Source: Shouchella shacheensis (GTDB taxonomy: Bacteria; Bacillota; Bacilli; Bacillales; Bacillaceae_D). Taken from it: a stretch of DNA of 64,000 nt. The stretch spans positions 1 to 64,000 of the forward strand of contig NZ_KQ947393.1 of assembly GCF_001484965.1 (NCBI RefSeq), read 5' to 3'. Shown here one piece after another: positions 24,267-33,481 of this stretch. The number at the start of each line of letters is the position of its first letter. The stretch's first letter is position 1. The translations under genes were made by a program, and so were the position numbers. The notes under the pieces are model-generated. The model was not told the origin of the DNA, searched no databases, and saw nothing but the letters and a program-made list of their open reading frames with translations.

Positions 24267-25373
24267 CTATGTGAAACGCTCTGGTCGAAAAGAAGTGAGC
24301 GGAACCGACGCCTGTTCTCCGCTGAGTTCTTCGGCAACAACTTTTGCCGTAATCGCGCTAAGCAGAATGCCGTTACGGTAATGACCACAGGCAAAGTAAA
24401 CATTCGGTGCCTTCGTAAGGGGCCCAATAAACGGATAGCCGTCCTGAGTGGCAGGCCGAAGCCCCGCCCATGTATGGAACGGTTCACGCTCAGCAAGAAA
24501 TGGCAAAATATTCGTGTTCCAGTTAATAAGACGCTGAATTCCCTTCTCCGTCACGTCCGTTTGAAAGCCGGCAATGTCTTCTGAAGCGCCGTTGACCAGC
24601 GTGCCATTCGCTTTAGGAACGAGATAGCCTTGGCTTGTGTACAAAATATGATTTACCTGCTCCTCTTGTCGTTCGTAGGCACAAATTTGCCCGCGGATGG
24701 GGAAGATGGGAAGGCTAAGCTCAAAGAGATCCTCCAACTCTTTGGCCCACGCCCCCGAGGAAACGATGAGCTGATCCGCCGTGTACTCGTTTTTGTTCTC
24801 CGCCTGCAAGAGAACCCCTTGCTCATACTGCTCGACGGAGACCGCTCCTAAGTTTTCTTCTATCCTTACACCATGTTGCCTGCACGCCTCTTCTAGCGCT
24901 TTCACATAATCAGGGGAATAGACGTGCGCTTCCTCAGGGTACTGAATCGCTCCAATAATGTCATCCGATAGATGGGGCTCTACTTCTTTAAGCGCCTGTT
25001 GATCAAGGACGTTCACAATCGCCCCGAATTCTTCCTGCCACGCCTTGCGCGTCTGCAGAGAAAGCAGATCGGCTGGATGATACACACAATGCAAACTGCC
25101 ACTTTTTTCATACTCAAAGTCTAAGCCAGAGAGCTGTTTGACATCGTGCTGCCACTCCTCAAACAAGCGCAAACTCGCCAGACACAGTCTGAAAAAATCA
25201 TCTGGATCCTCGCCAATTTCTGAGTACGGCGCAAGCATACCAGCGGCAGCACCAGAAGCCTGTCCGCCGCATGTATTTTTCTCAAGAATTGTTACGTCAA
25301 ACCCTCGCCTCGTAAGTTCCAGGGCGATCGAGAGCCCGATGACGCCCCCTCCAAGTACCGCTACATGTTTCAT
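24267..25373 (-). CDS. thiO: Glycine oxidase ThiO
   Basis: FAD enzyme that oxidises glycine to iminoglycine, the aerobic source of the thiazole C2-N. The Rossmann motif is LGGGVIGLSIALELTRRG at residues 7-24, followed by E30 for ribose; GAAAGMLAPY and a late RPATQDGYPFIG and GHYRNGILL complete the DAO family pattern. 368 aa. Sits between thiG and thiD, 12 and 15 bases away. Confidence 0.95.
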   Translation of the reverse strand: MKHVAVLGGGVIGLSIALELTRRGFDVTILEKNTCGGQASGAAAGMLAPYSEIGEDPDDFFRLCLASLRLFEEWQHDVKQLSGLDFEYEKSGSLHCVYHPADLLSLQTRKAWQEEFGAIVNVLDQQALKEVEPHLSDDIIGAIQYPEEAHVYSPDYVKALEEACRQHGVRIEENLGAVSVEQYEQGVLLQAENKNEYTADQLIVSSGAWAKELEDLFELSLPIFPIRGQICAYERQEEQVNHILYTSQGYLVPKANGTLVNGASEDIAGFQTDVTEKGIQRLINWNTNILPFLAEREPFHTWAGLRPATQDGYPFIGPLTKAPNVYFACGHYRNGILLSAITAKVVAEELSGEQASVPLTSFRPERFT

Positions 25374-25385
25374 AGTTGTCCCCTT

Positions 25386-26165
25386 CTATGTTGAAATCAA
25401 GTCTTCAAGCTGACTGCTCGCCGTCGCGTAGCGCTTTTTCGGAATACGGCCGGCTAAATAAGAAAGGCGTCCTGCCTCAATCGCAAGCTTCATCGCTTTC
25501 GCCATGCGAGCAGGGTCTTTCGCCTTTGCTACAGGGGTATTCATCAGCACGCCATCGACGCCAAGCTCCATCGCTTCCGCTACGTCTTTGGCTGATCCGA
25601 GACCTGCATCGACGATGATCGGCACGTTCGCCTCTTCTACAATCAAGCCAAGATTGTACGGGTTCAGGATGCCAAGCCCCGTCCCGATTGGCGAAGCCCC
25701 GGGCATCACCGCCGCAGCGCCGGCTTCCTCAAGTCGTTTGCAAAGAATCGGGTCATCGGAGGTATACGGGAGCACCGTGAACCCTTCCCCGGCGAGAACC
25801 TCTGTGGCCTTAAGCGTCTCCACTGGGTCAGGAAGAAGCGTCTTTTCCGATGCACTAATTTCCACCTTAATCCAATCGCTAAGCCCGCTCGCTCTGGCCA
25901 AGCGAGCGATACGAATTGCCTCTTCGGCCGTATGGGCTCCTGACGTATTCGGCAAGTATTGAAAACTCTTTCCTTCTAAATGCTGTAAAATCGCATCCTC
26001 ACCTGGATGCTGCAAGTTGACACGGCGAATCGCGAACGTCAGGACATCCGCACCGGAAGCGATGATCGCTTCGTTTTGCACAAATGGGTTCGGATAACGC
26101 CCCGTCCCAATAAAAAAGCGCGAAGCCAATGGTGTCCCTGCTATGATGAGTGGATCGTTTGCCAT
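25386..26165 (-). CDS. thiG: Thiazole synthase ThiG
   Basis: Condenses DXP, ThiS-thiocarboxylate and iminoglycine into the thiazole. A TIM barrel; the Schiff-base lysine is in DWIKVEIS (about residue 98), with [21 protein letters not shown] and VDAGLG phosphate loops. 259 aa. Starts 3 bases after the thiS stop. Confidence 0.95.
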   Translation of the reverse strand: MANDPLIIAGTPLASRFFIGTGRYPNPFVQNEAIIASGADVLTFAIRRVNLQHPGEDAILQHLEGKSFQYLPNTSGAHTAEEAIRIARLARASGLSDWIKVEISASEKTLLPDPVETLKATEVLAGEGFTVLPYTSDDPILCKRLEEAGAAAVMPGASPIGTGLGILNPYNLGLIVEEANVPIIVDAGLGSAKDVAEAMELGVDGVLMNTPVAKAKDPARMAKAMKLAIEAGRLSYLAGRIPKKRYATASSQLEDLIST

Positions 26166-26168
26166 GGT

Positions 26169-26366
26169 TCAACCTCCTCCTACAAAGTGAACAAGCTCGA
26201 TTTTCATATGGTCTTGAAGCTCGGTCGATGCCCAATTGGCTCGATCGACAATTTGACCATCGACTTCTATAACAACAAGCTGAGGGTCCAATTGAAAATG
26301 ACCTACCACTTCATCGAGCGTAGCGAGATCAAGCTCATACGCTTCCCCATTGACGATTAGCTTCAT
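26169..26366 (-). CDS. thiS: Sulfur carrier protein ThiS
   Basis: A 65-residue ubiquitin-fold protein starting MKLIVNGEAYEL and ending FVGGG; the Gly-Gly end is adenylated by ThiF and carries the thiocarboxylate. The ATG at 26366 overlaps the thiE stop by 4 bases, with GGAGGCG just before. The activating enzyme is not in this operon; a candidate lies at 33893-34906. Confidence 0.95.
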   Translation of the reverse strand: MKLIVNGEAYELDLATLDEVVGHFQLDPQLVVIEVDGQIVDRANWASTELQDHMKIELVHFVGGG

Positions 26367-26992
26367 TTTTTCGCCTCCTTTATAACCGCAGCAAGCTCCG
26401 CGCTGACCGCGCGAACGTCTTCGGCACCCACAATTTCGCTTATCACGCAAATTCTCTCGGCGCCAGCATCTAGCACTTCCTGAACATTGTGCCGTTTGAT
26501 CCCTCCAATCGCCACAAACGGGATCTGAATTGTTTTCTTTACTTCCTGAATATACGAGGTGGTCACCGGATCGACGACATCCTCCTTGCTTTGCGTCGAA
26601 AAGATCGGGCCGACCCCAATATAATCCGCCCCGTTCCGCTCGGCCTCTAGCGCTTCCTCAAGCTTATGAGTCGAGACGCCAATGATGGTGTCCGGCCCGA
26701 CAATCCGACGAACTTCCTGCAATGGCAAATCATCTTGACCAACATGGACGCCGTCCGCGCCAACAGCAAGCGCCACGTCAATATGATCATTAACAATAAA
26801 TGGCACATTATGCTTCGTCGCAAGCGCCTTAAGAGCTTTCGCTTTCTCCAATAGGACCTTCTTCGAGCTTTTCTTGTCACGGAGCTGGATGATATCCACG
26901 CCCCCAAGAATCGCTTCTTCCATAATTTCAGTAAGGGATCGTCCTGGATGAAACGCTTCCCCTGTAATTGCATATAAGCTGAATTCTCTCAA
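26363..26992 (-). CDS. thiE: Thiamine phosphate synthase ThiE
   Basis: Joins HMP-PP and thiazole phosphate. TIM barrel with IQLRDKKS, VNDHIDVALAVGADGVHVGQDDLP, VGPIFST and AIGGIK. The start is a TTG at 26992 behind AAAGGG, giving 209 aa; longer open sequence upstream is repeat element A3 and not coding. First gene behind the TPP riboswitch. Confidence 0.95.
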   Translation of the reverse strand: MREFSLYAITGEAFHPGRSLTEIMEEAILGGVDIIQLRDKKSSKKVLLEKAKALKALATKHNVPFIVNDHIDVALAVGADGVHVGQDDLPLQEVRRIVGPDTIIGVSTHKLEEALEAERNGADYIGVGPIFSTQSKEDVVDPVTTSYIQEVKKTIQIPFVAIGGIKRHNVQEVLDAGAERICVISEIVGAEDVRAVSAELAAVIKEAKK

Positions 26993-27017
26993 AAAGTATA
27001 CACCCTTTCTTTTTAGC

Positions 27018-27138
27018 TTGAAAAGCGCAGGCGAGTTGATCAGGAGCGAGGATTTTGGAAGGCCTGCACCAGAAATCCCGACCTTGGATTTCGGGGCAGG
27101 ACTGAAAAATCCCGAGCTCCTATCCGCCGGAGCTAGAT
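27018..27138 (+). repeat. Dispersed palindromic repeat, type A, copy A3 (in the thi leader)
   Basis: Full-length copy lying between the riboswitch terminator and thiE, so it would be part of every read-through thi transcript. A stub of another left tip (AGAAAAGCGCAGGAGGGTTG) follows at 27141-27160. Confidence 0.85.
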
Positions 27139-27165
27139 CCAGAAAAGCGCAGGAGGGTTGCCCAC

Positions 27166-27205
27166 CAAAAAAGCCACACACCACCTAGGGTGGAGTGCGG
27201 CCTTG
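27166..27205 (-). terminator. Riboswitch expression-platform terminator
   Basis: On the minus strand, GCCGCACTCCACC and GGTGGTGTGTGGC flank a CTAG loop, with TTTTTT after. It lies just downstream of the aptamer. Confidence 0.75.
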
Positions 27206-27218
27206 TTCACACGTTCCG

Positions 27219-27294
27219 ACTTCCCTACGCTGGCATCATCCAGATCAGGTGCAAGGGTATGATCTCAGCCCAGTTCCCATGGGCACCCCTAGTC
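27219..27294 (-). promoter_or_regulatory. TPP riboswitch (THI element) of the thi operon
   Basis: The minus strand reads GGGGTGCCC...GGGCTGAGATCATACCCTT and then CACCTGATCTGGATGATGCCAGCGTAGGGAA. CTGAGA, ACCCTT and the ctGATctGGATaATGCCAGCGTAGGGAA core are the standard conserved blocks. Followed by a terminator, so thiamine pyrophosphate is expected to stop transcription of thiESGOD and the two genes after thiD. Confidence 0.95.
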
Positions 27295-27496
27295 TTGTTC
27301 TATAGTTTTAGTATGGCATAGTTTTGTGTTTATTTAAAGACAGAGAGCTTAGAACTTTAACAGTTAAGCTTTCAGGCGGGCAGTAATACGACGCGATAAA
27401 CTGCCCTGCGCGACATCCCTATGTGCGCAGACTTGAGGTTCCAACAGCAGCCAATCTCCATGGACTGGCACCGCTTTTTAAGTACCCCTCTTTTCC

Positions 27497-28912
27497 CTAT
27501 TGCGGCATAAACTTGGAACCAGCGATCCCCGGATTGGTCATTTCCTTTGGATCAAGAATTTCATTCAGCTCTTCTTCAGAAAGCATGCCGCGTTCAAGGC
27601 AAATGTCTCGCACTGATCGGCCCGTTTCCACTGCTTCTTTGGCAATTCGTGTCGCCACCTCATAACCGACGTGAGGATTGATGGCTGTGATCGTGCCAAT
27701 ACTTCCTTCCACAAGCCCTAGACAATGCTCCACATTAGCGGTAATCCCCTCAATCGCATAGGAACGAAAGACACCCATGCCGTTTTTCAGCACGGAGAGC
27801 GACTGCAGCAAATTAAAGACAAGCACCGGCTCCATCACGTTTAGCTCCAACTGCCCAGCCTCCGACGCTAGGCTGATCGTATGGTCATTGCCAATTACCT
27901 GAAAGGAAGCCTGATTGATCACTTCACACATGACAGGGTTGACCTTCCCTGGCATGATGGAAGAGCCCGGCTGACGCGGTGGTAGATTAATTTCGTTTAA
28001 TCCCGTTCGCGGTCCAGAGCTCATCAAGCGCAAATCGTTCGCCATTTTGGATAGGTTGATCGCCAAAATCTTCAACGCACTTGAAAGCTCTGTGTACGCA
28101 TCTGTATTCTGCGTCGCATCCACGAGATCATCCGCCGTTTTAAAAGGAAGCCCTGTAATCTTTGCTAAATGCTCAGCGACCTTCACAATATACTCCGGCT
28201 TCGCGTTGAGCCCTGTCCCCACCGCTGTCGCTCCCATGTTAATTTCAAACAGGTGAGTGGCTGACCGATCAATTCGCTTCAAGTCTCGGGTCAGCACACG
28301 ACGGTACGCCCCAAACTCCTGGCCGAGACGAATGGGAACCGCATCCTGTAAATGGGTCCTCCCCATTTTTAAGATGCCATCAAATTCTCGCTCCTTGCTC
28401 TTCATCGCTTCTACCAGCTTACGCAGCTCCCCGGAGAGTGCCTGCGTCAAATGAATCGCGGCAATATGAATCGCCGTTGGAAAGGCGTCGTTGGTTGATT
28501 GCGCCATATTCACATGCGTGTTCGGACTTACCTTTAAGTAGTCCCCTTTTTCACCGCCAAGCAGTTCGATCGAACGGTTTGCGATGACTTCATTGGCATT
28601 CATGTTAAACGATGTCCCGGCTCCGCCTTGGATCGAATCGACAATAAATTCATCATTCAGCTTGCCAGCGATCACTTCCTCACTTGCCTCGACAATCGCC
28701 TCGGCTAGATGAGGACGAAGAACGCCCACATCCCGGTTTGCAAGCGCCGCGGCTTTCTTTACGTAGCCAAATGCACGAATCAACTCTGGATGAGGCGGGT
28801 ACCCGGTGATGGGGAAATTATCCTTTGCTCTCATTGTCTGAATGCCGTAGTAGGCTGATTTTGGTACTTGTTTTTCTCCAAGCAAATCTCGCTCGATTCG
28901 ATAGTCACTCAT
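27497..28912 (-). CDS. aspA: Aspartate ammonia-lyase AspA
   Basis: Splits aspartate to fumarate and ammonia. GSSIMPGKVNPVMCE is the superfamily signature; QGGAGTSFNMNANEV and HVNMAQSTND are the aspartase-type active-site blocks and separate it from fumC. 471 aa. It follows glcK by 34 bases on the same strand. In B. subtilis the gene (ansB) sits with ansA, which is absent here. Roughly 200 bases between its end and the riboswitch show only a weak thi promoter. Confidence 0.93.
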   Translation of the reverse strand: MSDYRIERDLLGEKQVPKSAYYGIQTMRAKDNFPITGYPPHPELIRAFGYVKKAAALANRDVGVLRPHLAEAIVEASEEVIAGKLNDEFIVDSIQGGAGTSFNMNANEVIANRSIELLGGEKGDYLKVSPNTHVNMAQSTNDAFPTAIHIAAIHLTQALSGELRKLVEAMKSKEREFDGILKMGRTHLQDAVPIRLGQEFGAYRRVLTRDLKRIDRSATHLFEINMGATAVGTGLNAKPEYIVKVAEHLAKITGLPFKTADDLVDATQNTDAYTELSSALKILAINLSKMANDLRLMSSGPRTGLNEINLPPRQPGSSIMPGKVNPVMCEVINQASFQVIGNDHTISLASEAGQLELNVMEPVLVFNLLQSLSVLKNGMGVFRSYAIEGITANVEHCLGLVEGSIGTITAINPHVGYEVATRIAKEAVETGRSVRDICLERGMLSEEELNEILDPKEMTNPGIAGSKFMPQ

Positions 28913-28946
28913 TCATTCTCGATCCCCTTTTTAACTCTTGCCTTTT

Positions 28947-29909
28947 CTATTTCCCAGCCCTTTGCTCACGCGCTTCTTTGGCAATCCAAACGGCTCCGTA
29001 GATACCTGCGTCGTTGCCAAGATGCGCAATTTTAAACTCGGCACTCTCCGCTACGCGAGGCAAGGCATAGTGTTCAAAGACTTCACGTAGTGGCGAAAGC
29101 AGCGTTTCTCCTGCTTTCGAGACGCCTCCACCAATGACAATCTTGCGCGGATTCAGCGCATTGCTCAAATTCGCAAGCGCAATTCCTAAATACGTCATCG
29201 CTTGCTGGACAACACCTTTAGCCAGCTCATCGCCTTGATCACAAGCGTCAAAGACAGCTTTTGTCGTTAGTTCCGAACGAAGCGTATGAAGCGTACTCTC
29301 TCGATTTTGGTCGAGAGCTTCTTTGGCTAAACGAACAATGCCTGTTGCGGACGAGACCGTCTCAAGGCACCCAAAATTCCCACAGTTGCAAGGAGCCCCG
29401 CCTTCAAAAACGGAGGTGATATGACCGATTTCTCCGCCCATTCCACTAGCCCCGTGCAAAATTTCGCCGTTGGTAATAATGCCTCCACCCACGCCTGTTC
29501 CAAGCGTGACAAAGAGAACTTCATCCGAACCATCCCCGGCGCCACGCCACTTTTCCCCTAGTGCTGCCAGATTCGCATCGTTATCAATCTTGACGCCAAC
29601 ACCTAATTCGACTTCAAGTTCTTCTCTTAATGGGTAGTCACGCCAGCCGATATTTACGGCGTGATAAATGAAACCGGTTTCCAATTCAATAAAGCCAGGG
29701 GCTCCTACGCCTGCCCCTACAATGACAGCACCCTCTTCAAGGTTCTCACGAATGCTCGCGGCAATTTCCTTTGCCACATGTCGCCCTTCATCCGCTCGAT
29801 TGGTCGGTATCTCCCATTTCTTTAGGAGCTCGCCCTCTCCTGTTAAAAAAGCGAGCTTCACCGAAGTTCCCCCAATGTCCATTCCTGCATACCATTCTTG
29901 TTTACTCAC
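28947..29909 (-). CDS. glcK: ROK-family glucokinase GlcK
   Basis: Phosphorylates glucose. ATP phosphate loop DIGGTSVKLA near residue 11, ALGEKWRG, GTGVGGGII, and the ROK zinc motif GAPCNCGNFGCLE around residue 175. 320 aa. Preceded by yqgQ at 11 bases, the same pair as in B. subtilis. Confidence 0.93.
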   Translation of the reverse strand: MSKQEWYAGMDIGGTSVKLAFLTGEGELLKKWEIPTNRADEGRHVAKEIAASIRENLEEGAVIVGAGVGAPGFIELETGFIYHAVNIGWRDYPLREELEVELGVGVKIDNDANLAALGEKWRGAGDGSDEVLFVTLGTGVGGGIITNGEILHGASGMGGEIGHITSVFEGGAPCNCGNFGCLETVSSATGIVRLAKEALDQNRESTLHTLRSELTTKAVFDACDQGDELAKGVVQQAMTYLGIALANLSNALNPRKIVIGGGVSKAGETLLSPLREVFEHYALPRVAESAEFKIAHLGNDAGIYGAVWIAKEAREQRAGK

Positions 29910-29920
29910 ACTGTTTCCCC

Positions 29921-30118
29921 CTAAGCCTGCCGGACCGTTGCGCCCTCCCGCCTGATGACGAGAAGAGCGTGTTGATATGTTTTTCCATCAATCATTCCAT
30001 ATCCATAAAGCTCGTTGATTTCTGCTTCCATCAGATGCACGTCCGTTAGCCGGTCCTTTGTATAAACAATCGTTCCATATGTCTTTATCAACTGCTGCAC
30101 ATCATAAAAGGTCTTCAC
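29921..30118 (-). CDS. yqgQ: YqgQ-family protein (DUF910)
   Basis: Small helical protein beginning with KTFYDVQQLIKTYG, the hallmark of YqgQ. I prefer the GTG at 30118, which gives that start and has AGAGGTG upstream; an ATG at 30139 would add seven residues and overlap the next gene by one base. Role unknown; always beside glcK. Confidence 0.85.
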   Translation of the reverse strand: MKTFYDVQQLIKTYGTIVYTKDRLTDVHLMEAEINELYGYGMIDGKTYQHALLVIRREGATVRQA

Positions 30119-30138
30119 TACCTTCACCTCTGGAGCCA

Positions 30139-30648
30139 TTATAACAGCTTAAACATCGCAATTAAAAGAAAGCCTCCTAGCGGCAAAAAAGCAGCCACGT
30201 AGACATTTCGCACCCAAAGTACAATTGAATTATACAGCAAATATCCTAAAAAGACTGCCCCTCCGAAGAAAACAGTGACGAAAAGTGTAAAAAACGTACG
30301 ATAGCCAAACATGCCCCACTGAACGCCCATAAAAAAGAACAGGATTCCGAGCACGAGGAACAACGGCTTGCCATAGGGCTGATAGCCTACCGATGGATGA
30401 TACGAACGGACGCAGGCTATAATAAAAACGAACGACACTATAGCGAGAACAACCTCTAGAAAGCGAAACCCTAGCCAAGATGGGCTAATCGCCGCTAAAA
30501 ACATCCCCACATACGAGCAGAGTAGAAATTGACCAACGACAATGCCCAAAGGCAAAAGCGGTGGTAGCAAGCGCATCGTGCCAATCACTCCTCCGAGCGT
30601 AATCCCTAGCGATACAACGAAAAACACCATGGAAACTAAAATCCACAT
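30139..30648 (-). CDS. Integral membrane protein of unknown function (169 aa)
   Basis: Five or six hydrophobic helices cover nearly the whole chain, with short loops. ATG at 30648 behind AGAGGAGGG; an upstream in-frame start at 30681 lacks a site. It leads the likely operon membrane protein-yqgQ-glcK-aspA. I do not recognise the family. Confidence 0.7.
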   Translation of the reverse strand: MWILVSMVFFVVSLGITLGGVIGTMRLLPPLLPLGIVVGQFLLCSYVGMFLAAISPSWLGFRFLEVVLAIVSFVFIIACVRSYHPSVGYQPYGKPLFLVLGILFFFMGVQWGMFGYRTFFTLFVTVFFGGAVFLGYLLYNSIVLWVRNVYVAAFLPLGGFLLIAMFKLL

Positions 30649-30774
30649 GTTTTGCCCTCCTCTGGTCGCGGTATTGAACATGATGTGAACGGTTGTTTCA
30701 TGTCTATGTTTTTACTTGAGGAAACAGGACAAGAATGCCAAGATTAATGAGAGAGAGAAAAGGAGTGAGGAAAC

Positions 30775-31170
30775 TTGGCTAGAGATGTAAACGAAGTGAT
30801 TGAGCGTGCAATCTACGGAACGCCTGAAACAAAGCCTGGCGAACGGCGGCTTTTTTTAACGACCATTTTAGAACGAATTCATGTGGCGCTCACATTGAAA
30901 CAGGTACAAACAAGTGCCCCTTATGAGAAAGTGACGCACGTGATGAAAACAGAGAGCAACCTGCACCTTTATTTAAATGGAAACCTTGGCTACCAAGCAT
31001 ACGCGGACTATATGCAAGCGGCCAACCAAAACGGCATCCCTTTCACGGTCGTGACGCCTCATCAAGAGACGCCGTTCGGCCTTGTGCTCGCAAATACGTC
31101 CACGCCCGTTCATGTTAGCGATCCCTTCATTAAAGACGCACTTCATGAACAAGACATCAAGAATTTCTAA
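30775..31170 (+). CDS. yueI: YueI-family protein (DUF1694)
   Basis: 131 residues with the family-like ERAIYGTPETKPGERRLFLTTILERIHVALT opening and SDPFIKDALHE near the end. TTG start behind GGAGTGAGG. Cytosolic, function unknown. Divergent from the membrane protein at 30139 and closed by a terminator. Confidence 0.75.
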   Translation: MARDVNEVIERAIYGTPETKPGERRLFLTTILERIHVALTLKQVQTSAPYEKVTHVMKTESNLHLYLNGNLGYQAYADYMQAANQNGIPFTVVTPHQETPFGLVLANTSTPVHVSDPFIKDALHEQDIKNF

Positions 31171-31182
31171 GGTGCTCCGCCT

Positions 31183-31217
31183 CAAGCCGCCTCCTTTGCA
31201 TAGGGCGGCTTTTTTTC
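31183..31217 (+). terminator. Terminator after yueI
   Basis: AGCCGCC...GGCGGCTTTTTTT hairpin, 15 bases after the stop. Confidence 0.85.
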
Positions 31218-31257
31218 CAGTTTCAACTTGAACAAGAAAATGCTCCCTCGTTTTGGA

Positions 31258-31300
31258 AAGCAAAATTCTCAGCTTCTGAGCGACCCGTTACGCTTTCGAA
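31258..31300 (-). repeat. Fragment of a type A repeat
   Basis: CAAAATTCTCAGCTTCTGAGCGACCCGTTACGCTTTCG matches only the GAATTTTG-to-tip arm of type A in reverse orientation. The rest is absent. Confidence 0.5.
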
Positions 31301-31393
31301 CGACCAGGGTGTTGCGGATGAATGAGAGGTGGTCTTCGGTTTTCCAACGGCATTGGCGCACGGATAGGGGGCACGCGCCTCTTTTAGACCAGG

Positions 31394-32944
31394 TCATTGC
31401 TCAAGCTGTTGCTCAATTTCTTGCTGAACGGTTTGGTAGTCCTCCTGATCTGGCTCCTGTTCCAGAGCGTTCGTCACTGCTTCGTGCGCAAGCTCCCACT
31501 CGTCAAGCTCTCCATAAACAAGCGAGAGATTATACCAGCCCTCATGAAAATCGGGACGGACCTCTGTGGCACTCTCCAAATGTTCTCGCGCCGATGCAAA
31601 GTCCTGGTCGAGCTCAGCATCAATATACGCTTGCATGAAGAGAAGCTCAGGCATCTCCCCCTCCTGCTCAAGCGCTTCGCTAACAATTGGTCTCGCCTCT
31701 TCGAACTGCCCCGCCTCAAAGAGCCTCTGCGCTTCAAACGCCTGCATCTGTGCAGAACTGCTGCTTGAGGTTTGTCCCCAAAAGATGAGTCCCGCAGACG
31801 CGATTATATATCCGAGGGTCGCAAGCAATGACCACAAGCGCCCAGGCTGCTTTTTTTCAGAAGGGAGGCGCGTCATACAAGAAGCAAGGAACCCCCCAAT
31901 CAAACCACCGACGTGAGCCCCGTTATCAATCATTGGGACCATGAAGCCAAAAGCTAGATTAATCACAAGCAGCACAATCACATTGCGTCCAAGCGTGCGA
32001 AAGAAAAGCGAGCGGTGCTTCAAGCCAAAATAAAGCAAGGCGCCGAAACAACCAAAGATGGCTCCAGAAGCCCCCGCTGAAAGATTGTCGTTGAAGGCAA
32101 AGCTCACGATCGACCCAAAGATACCTGCAAGGAAATAAATAACGACAAACCGCCGCGAGCCATAAATTTGTTCCACCGCACTCCCTAGAAAGTAAAGCGC
32201 AAGTCCGTTCATAAATAAATGAAAAAAGCCAATATGTAAGAACATAGAGCTAACGATCCGCCACCACTCACCCTCTATCATGAGGGGGTTGTATTTGGCC
32301 CCATACTCAATGAGCGTTAACATGTTTTGGCTGCCGCCGTTTTGCTCAAGCACAACAAACATCGCCACCATCGCTAGGAGAATGACAAAGAGAGCCCGAG
32401 GCTTGCCGAAAAACAGCGTCTTCTTGTCTGTGTTTTCCCGACCTTTCCCTGCTGAGCGCACCTCCTGCCGCAGCCTGTGCACCTCTTGTTCCATCTCCTC
32501 CTCACTGAGAGAAGAGCGCAGATCTGGCAACTCATCCGCTGTCAGGTGCTGATCAGCAAGCTCTTTGTAGGTGCTTGCGTTCGAATGAAGCGCGATGTTT
32601 TGAACAGCATTTTTTTTATTGCCTATCTGAAAAGGAACAAGTGCACTTTCCCATTCATCCACCGGCGGGTAGCTCATGATGTAAATATTCTCCCCGCGTA
32701 GCTGCCAGACGCCAAGCTGCTTATACATCTTTTCAAACTGCTGTCTGGCATGACCGATGTCTCGTTTTAAACGATTTGCCCAATCCACTTCTGACTGAAC
32801 CAAGCGAATCACTCTTCGTGGTTTTGCCGTATCATCTTCAAGCCAAACTTGAGTGGGATGAATAGCAAGAACACGGAACTTTTGATGACGCACATAGTGG
32901 TGCACAATTTTCCAGAAATAATAAGTATGTTGGATTGAATTCAA
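31394..32944 (-). CDS. gluP: Rhomboid intramembrane protease GluP with TPR tail
   Basis: Residues 1-180 are a soluble N-terminal domain; residues 185-385 hold about seven helices with catalytic Ser in GASGAIFG and His in GAHVGGLIGG; residues 400-516 are two or three TPR units (FMQAYIDAEL, GWYNLSLVYGELDEWELAHEAVTNAL). This matches B. subtilis YqgP/GluP, known to cleave the magnesium transporter MgtE with FtsH. Local order near yqgN, yqgQ and glcK supports it. Confidence 0.93.
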   Translation of the reverse strand: MNSIQHTYYFWKIVHHYVRHQKFRVLAIHPTQVWLEDDTAKPRRVIRLVQSEVDWANRLKRDIGHARQQFEKMYKQLGVWQLRGENIYIMSYPPVDEWESALVPFQIGNKKNAVQNIALHSNASTYKELADQHLTADELPDLRSSLSEEEMEQEVHRLRQEVRSAGKGRENTDKKTLFFGKPRALFVILLAMVAMFVVLEQNGGSQNMLTLIEYGAKYNPLMIEGEWWRIVSSMFLHIGFFHLFMNGLALYFLGSAVEQIYGSRRFVVIYFLAGIFGSIVSFAFNDNLSAGASGAIFGCFGALLYFGLKHRSLFFRTLGRNVIVLLVINLAFGFMVPMIDNGAHVGGLIGGFLASCMTRLPSEKKQPGRLWSLLATLGYIIASAGLIFWGQTSSSSSAQMQAFEAQRLFEAGQFEEARPIVSEALEQEGEMPELLFMQAYIDAELDQDFASAREHLESATEVRPDFHEGWYNLSLVYGELDEWELAHEAVTNALEQEPDQEDYQTVQQEIEQQLEQ

Positions 32945-33003
32945 ATTGATTGCCCCTCCCCATCTCTATGTATTATACCAAGATTGGCAAACGATGAAAC
33001 GCT

Positions 33004-33037
33004 TAAGAGCCCTGACGATTGTCAGAGCTCTTTTTTG
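33004..33037 (+). terminator. Orphan terminator-like hairpin
   Basis: GAGC.CTGACgattGTCAG.GCTC with TTTTTT on the plus strand, though no plus-strand gene precedes it. Confidence 0.55.
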
Positions 33038-33040
33038 TTT

Positions 33041-33157
33041 AGCTCCGGCACCCACTCGCTCGAGGTTTCTTCACGCCGCCAGTTCAAGTCAAGTTCGGAC
33101 TTGATTTGCCGTCGCTCCAGAACTTGTCGCTCGTGCCCAGGGCGCCTCTGCTTTTCT
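33041..33157 (-). repeat. Dispersed palindromic repeat, type B, copy B2
   Basis: Reverse orientation. AGCTCCGGCACCCACTCG to GGGCGCCTCTGCTTTTC. Directly followed by A4. Confidence 0.85.
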
Positions 33158-33161
33158 CTGT

Positions 33162-33280
33162 CTAGCTCCGGCGGGTAGAAGCTCGGGATTTTTCAGTCCT
33201 GGCAACGAAATTTAAAGGCAGATTTTTTTCCAGGCCTTCCAAATTCGCGCTTCTAGGCGACCCGCCTACGCCTTTCGGTT
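33162..33280 (-). repeat. Dispersed palindromic repeat, type A, copy A4
   Basis: Reverse orientation. The centre is diverged (an AAATTTAAAGGCAG run). Its outer tip forms the last codons and stop of the small gene at 33266. Confidence 0.85.
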
Positions 33281-33481
33281 TTCTCCTTCACGCGGCGAAC
33301 CTGGGAAGGCAAACAGAGACCCTACCAGCTGTTTTCGAAAAAAAGGAATACGCAAAAGCGTTGTAATCGCAAGCTTTCGAAGCAGCTGGTAGCGCAAAAT
33401 AACGTTCATCACTCGGTACCTGTACTTCCAGAGAGCGAGAACAGCCACCCCGGCAGAAAAAATGGACAGAATTTGACGCAT
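33266..33481 (-). CDS. Small membrane-associated protein (YqgO-like by position)
   Basis: ATG at 33481 behind GGGGGTGACG; 71 residues. One hydrophobic segment near residues 3-18, then a basic amphipathic region (WKYRYRVMNVILRYQLLRKLAITTLLRIPFFRK). It lies between thiF and gluP, where B. subtilis carries the small gene yqgO, but I call that only by place. The last few codons and the stop come from repeat copy A4. Confidence 0.6.
   Translation of the reverse strand: MRQILSIFSAGVAVLALWKYRYRVMNVILRYQLLRKLAITTLLRIPFFRKQLVGSLFAFPGSPREGENRKA

Noticed and set aside
26993-27184. N-terminal extension of thiE
   Set aside because: The open frame upstream of the TTG at 26992 is repeat A3 sequence, and ThiE is full length without it.
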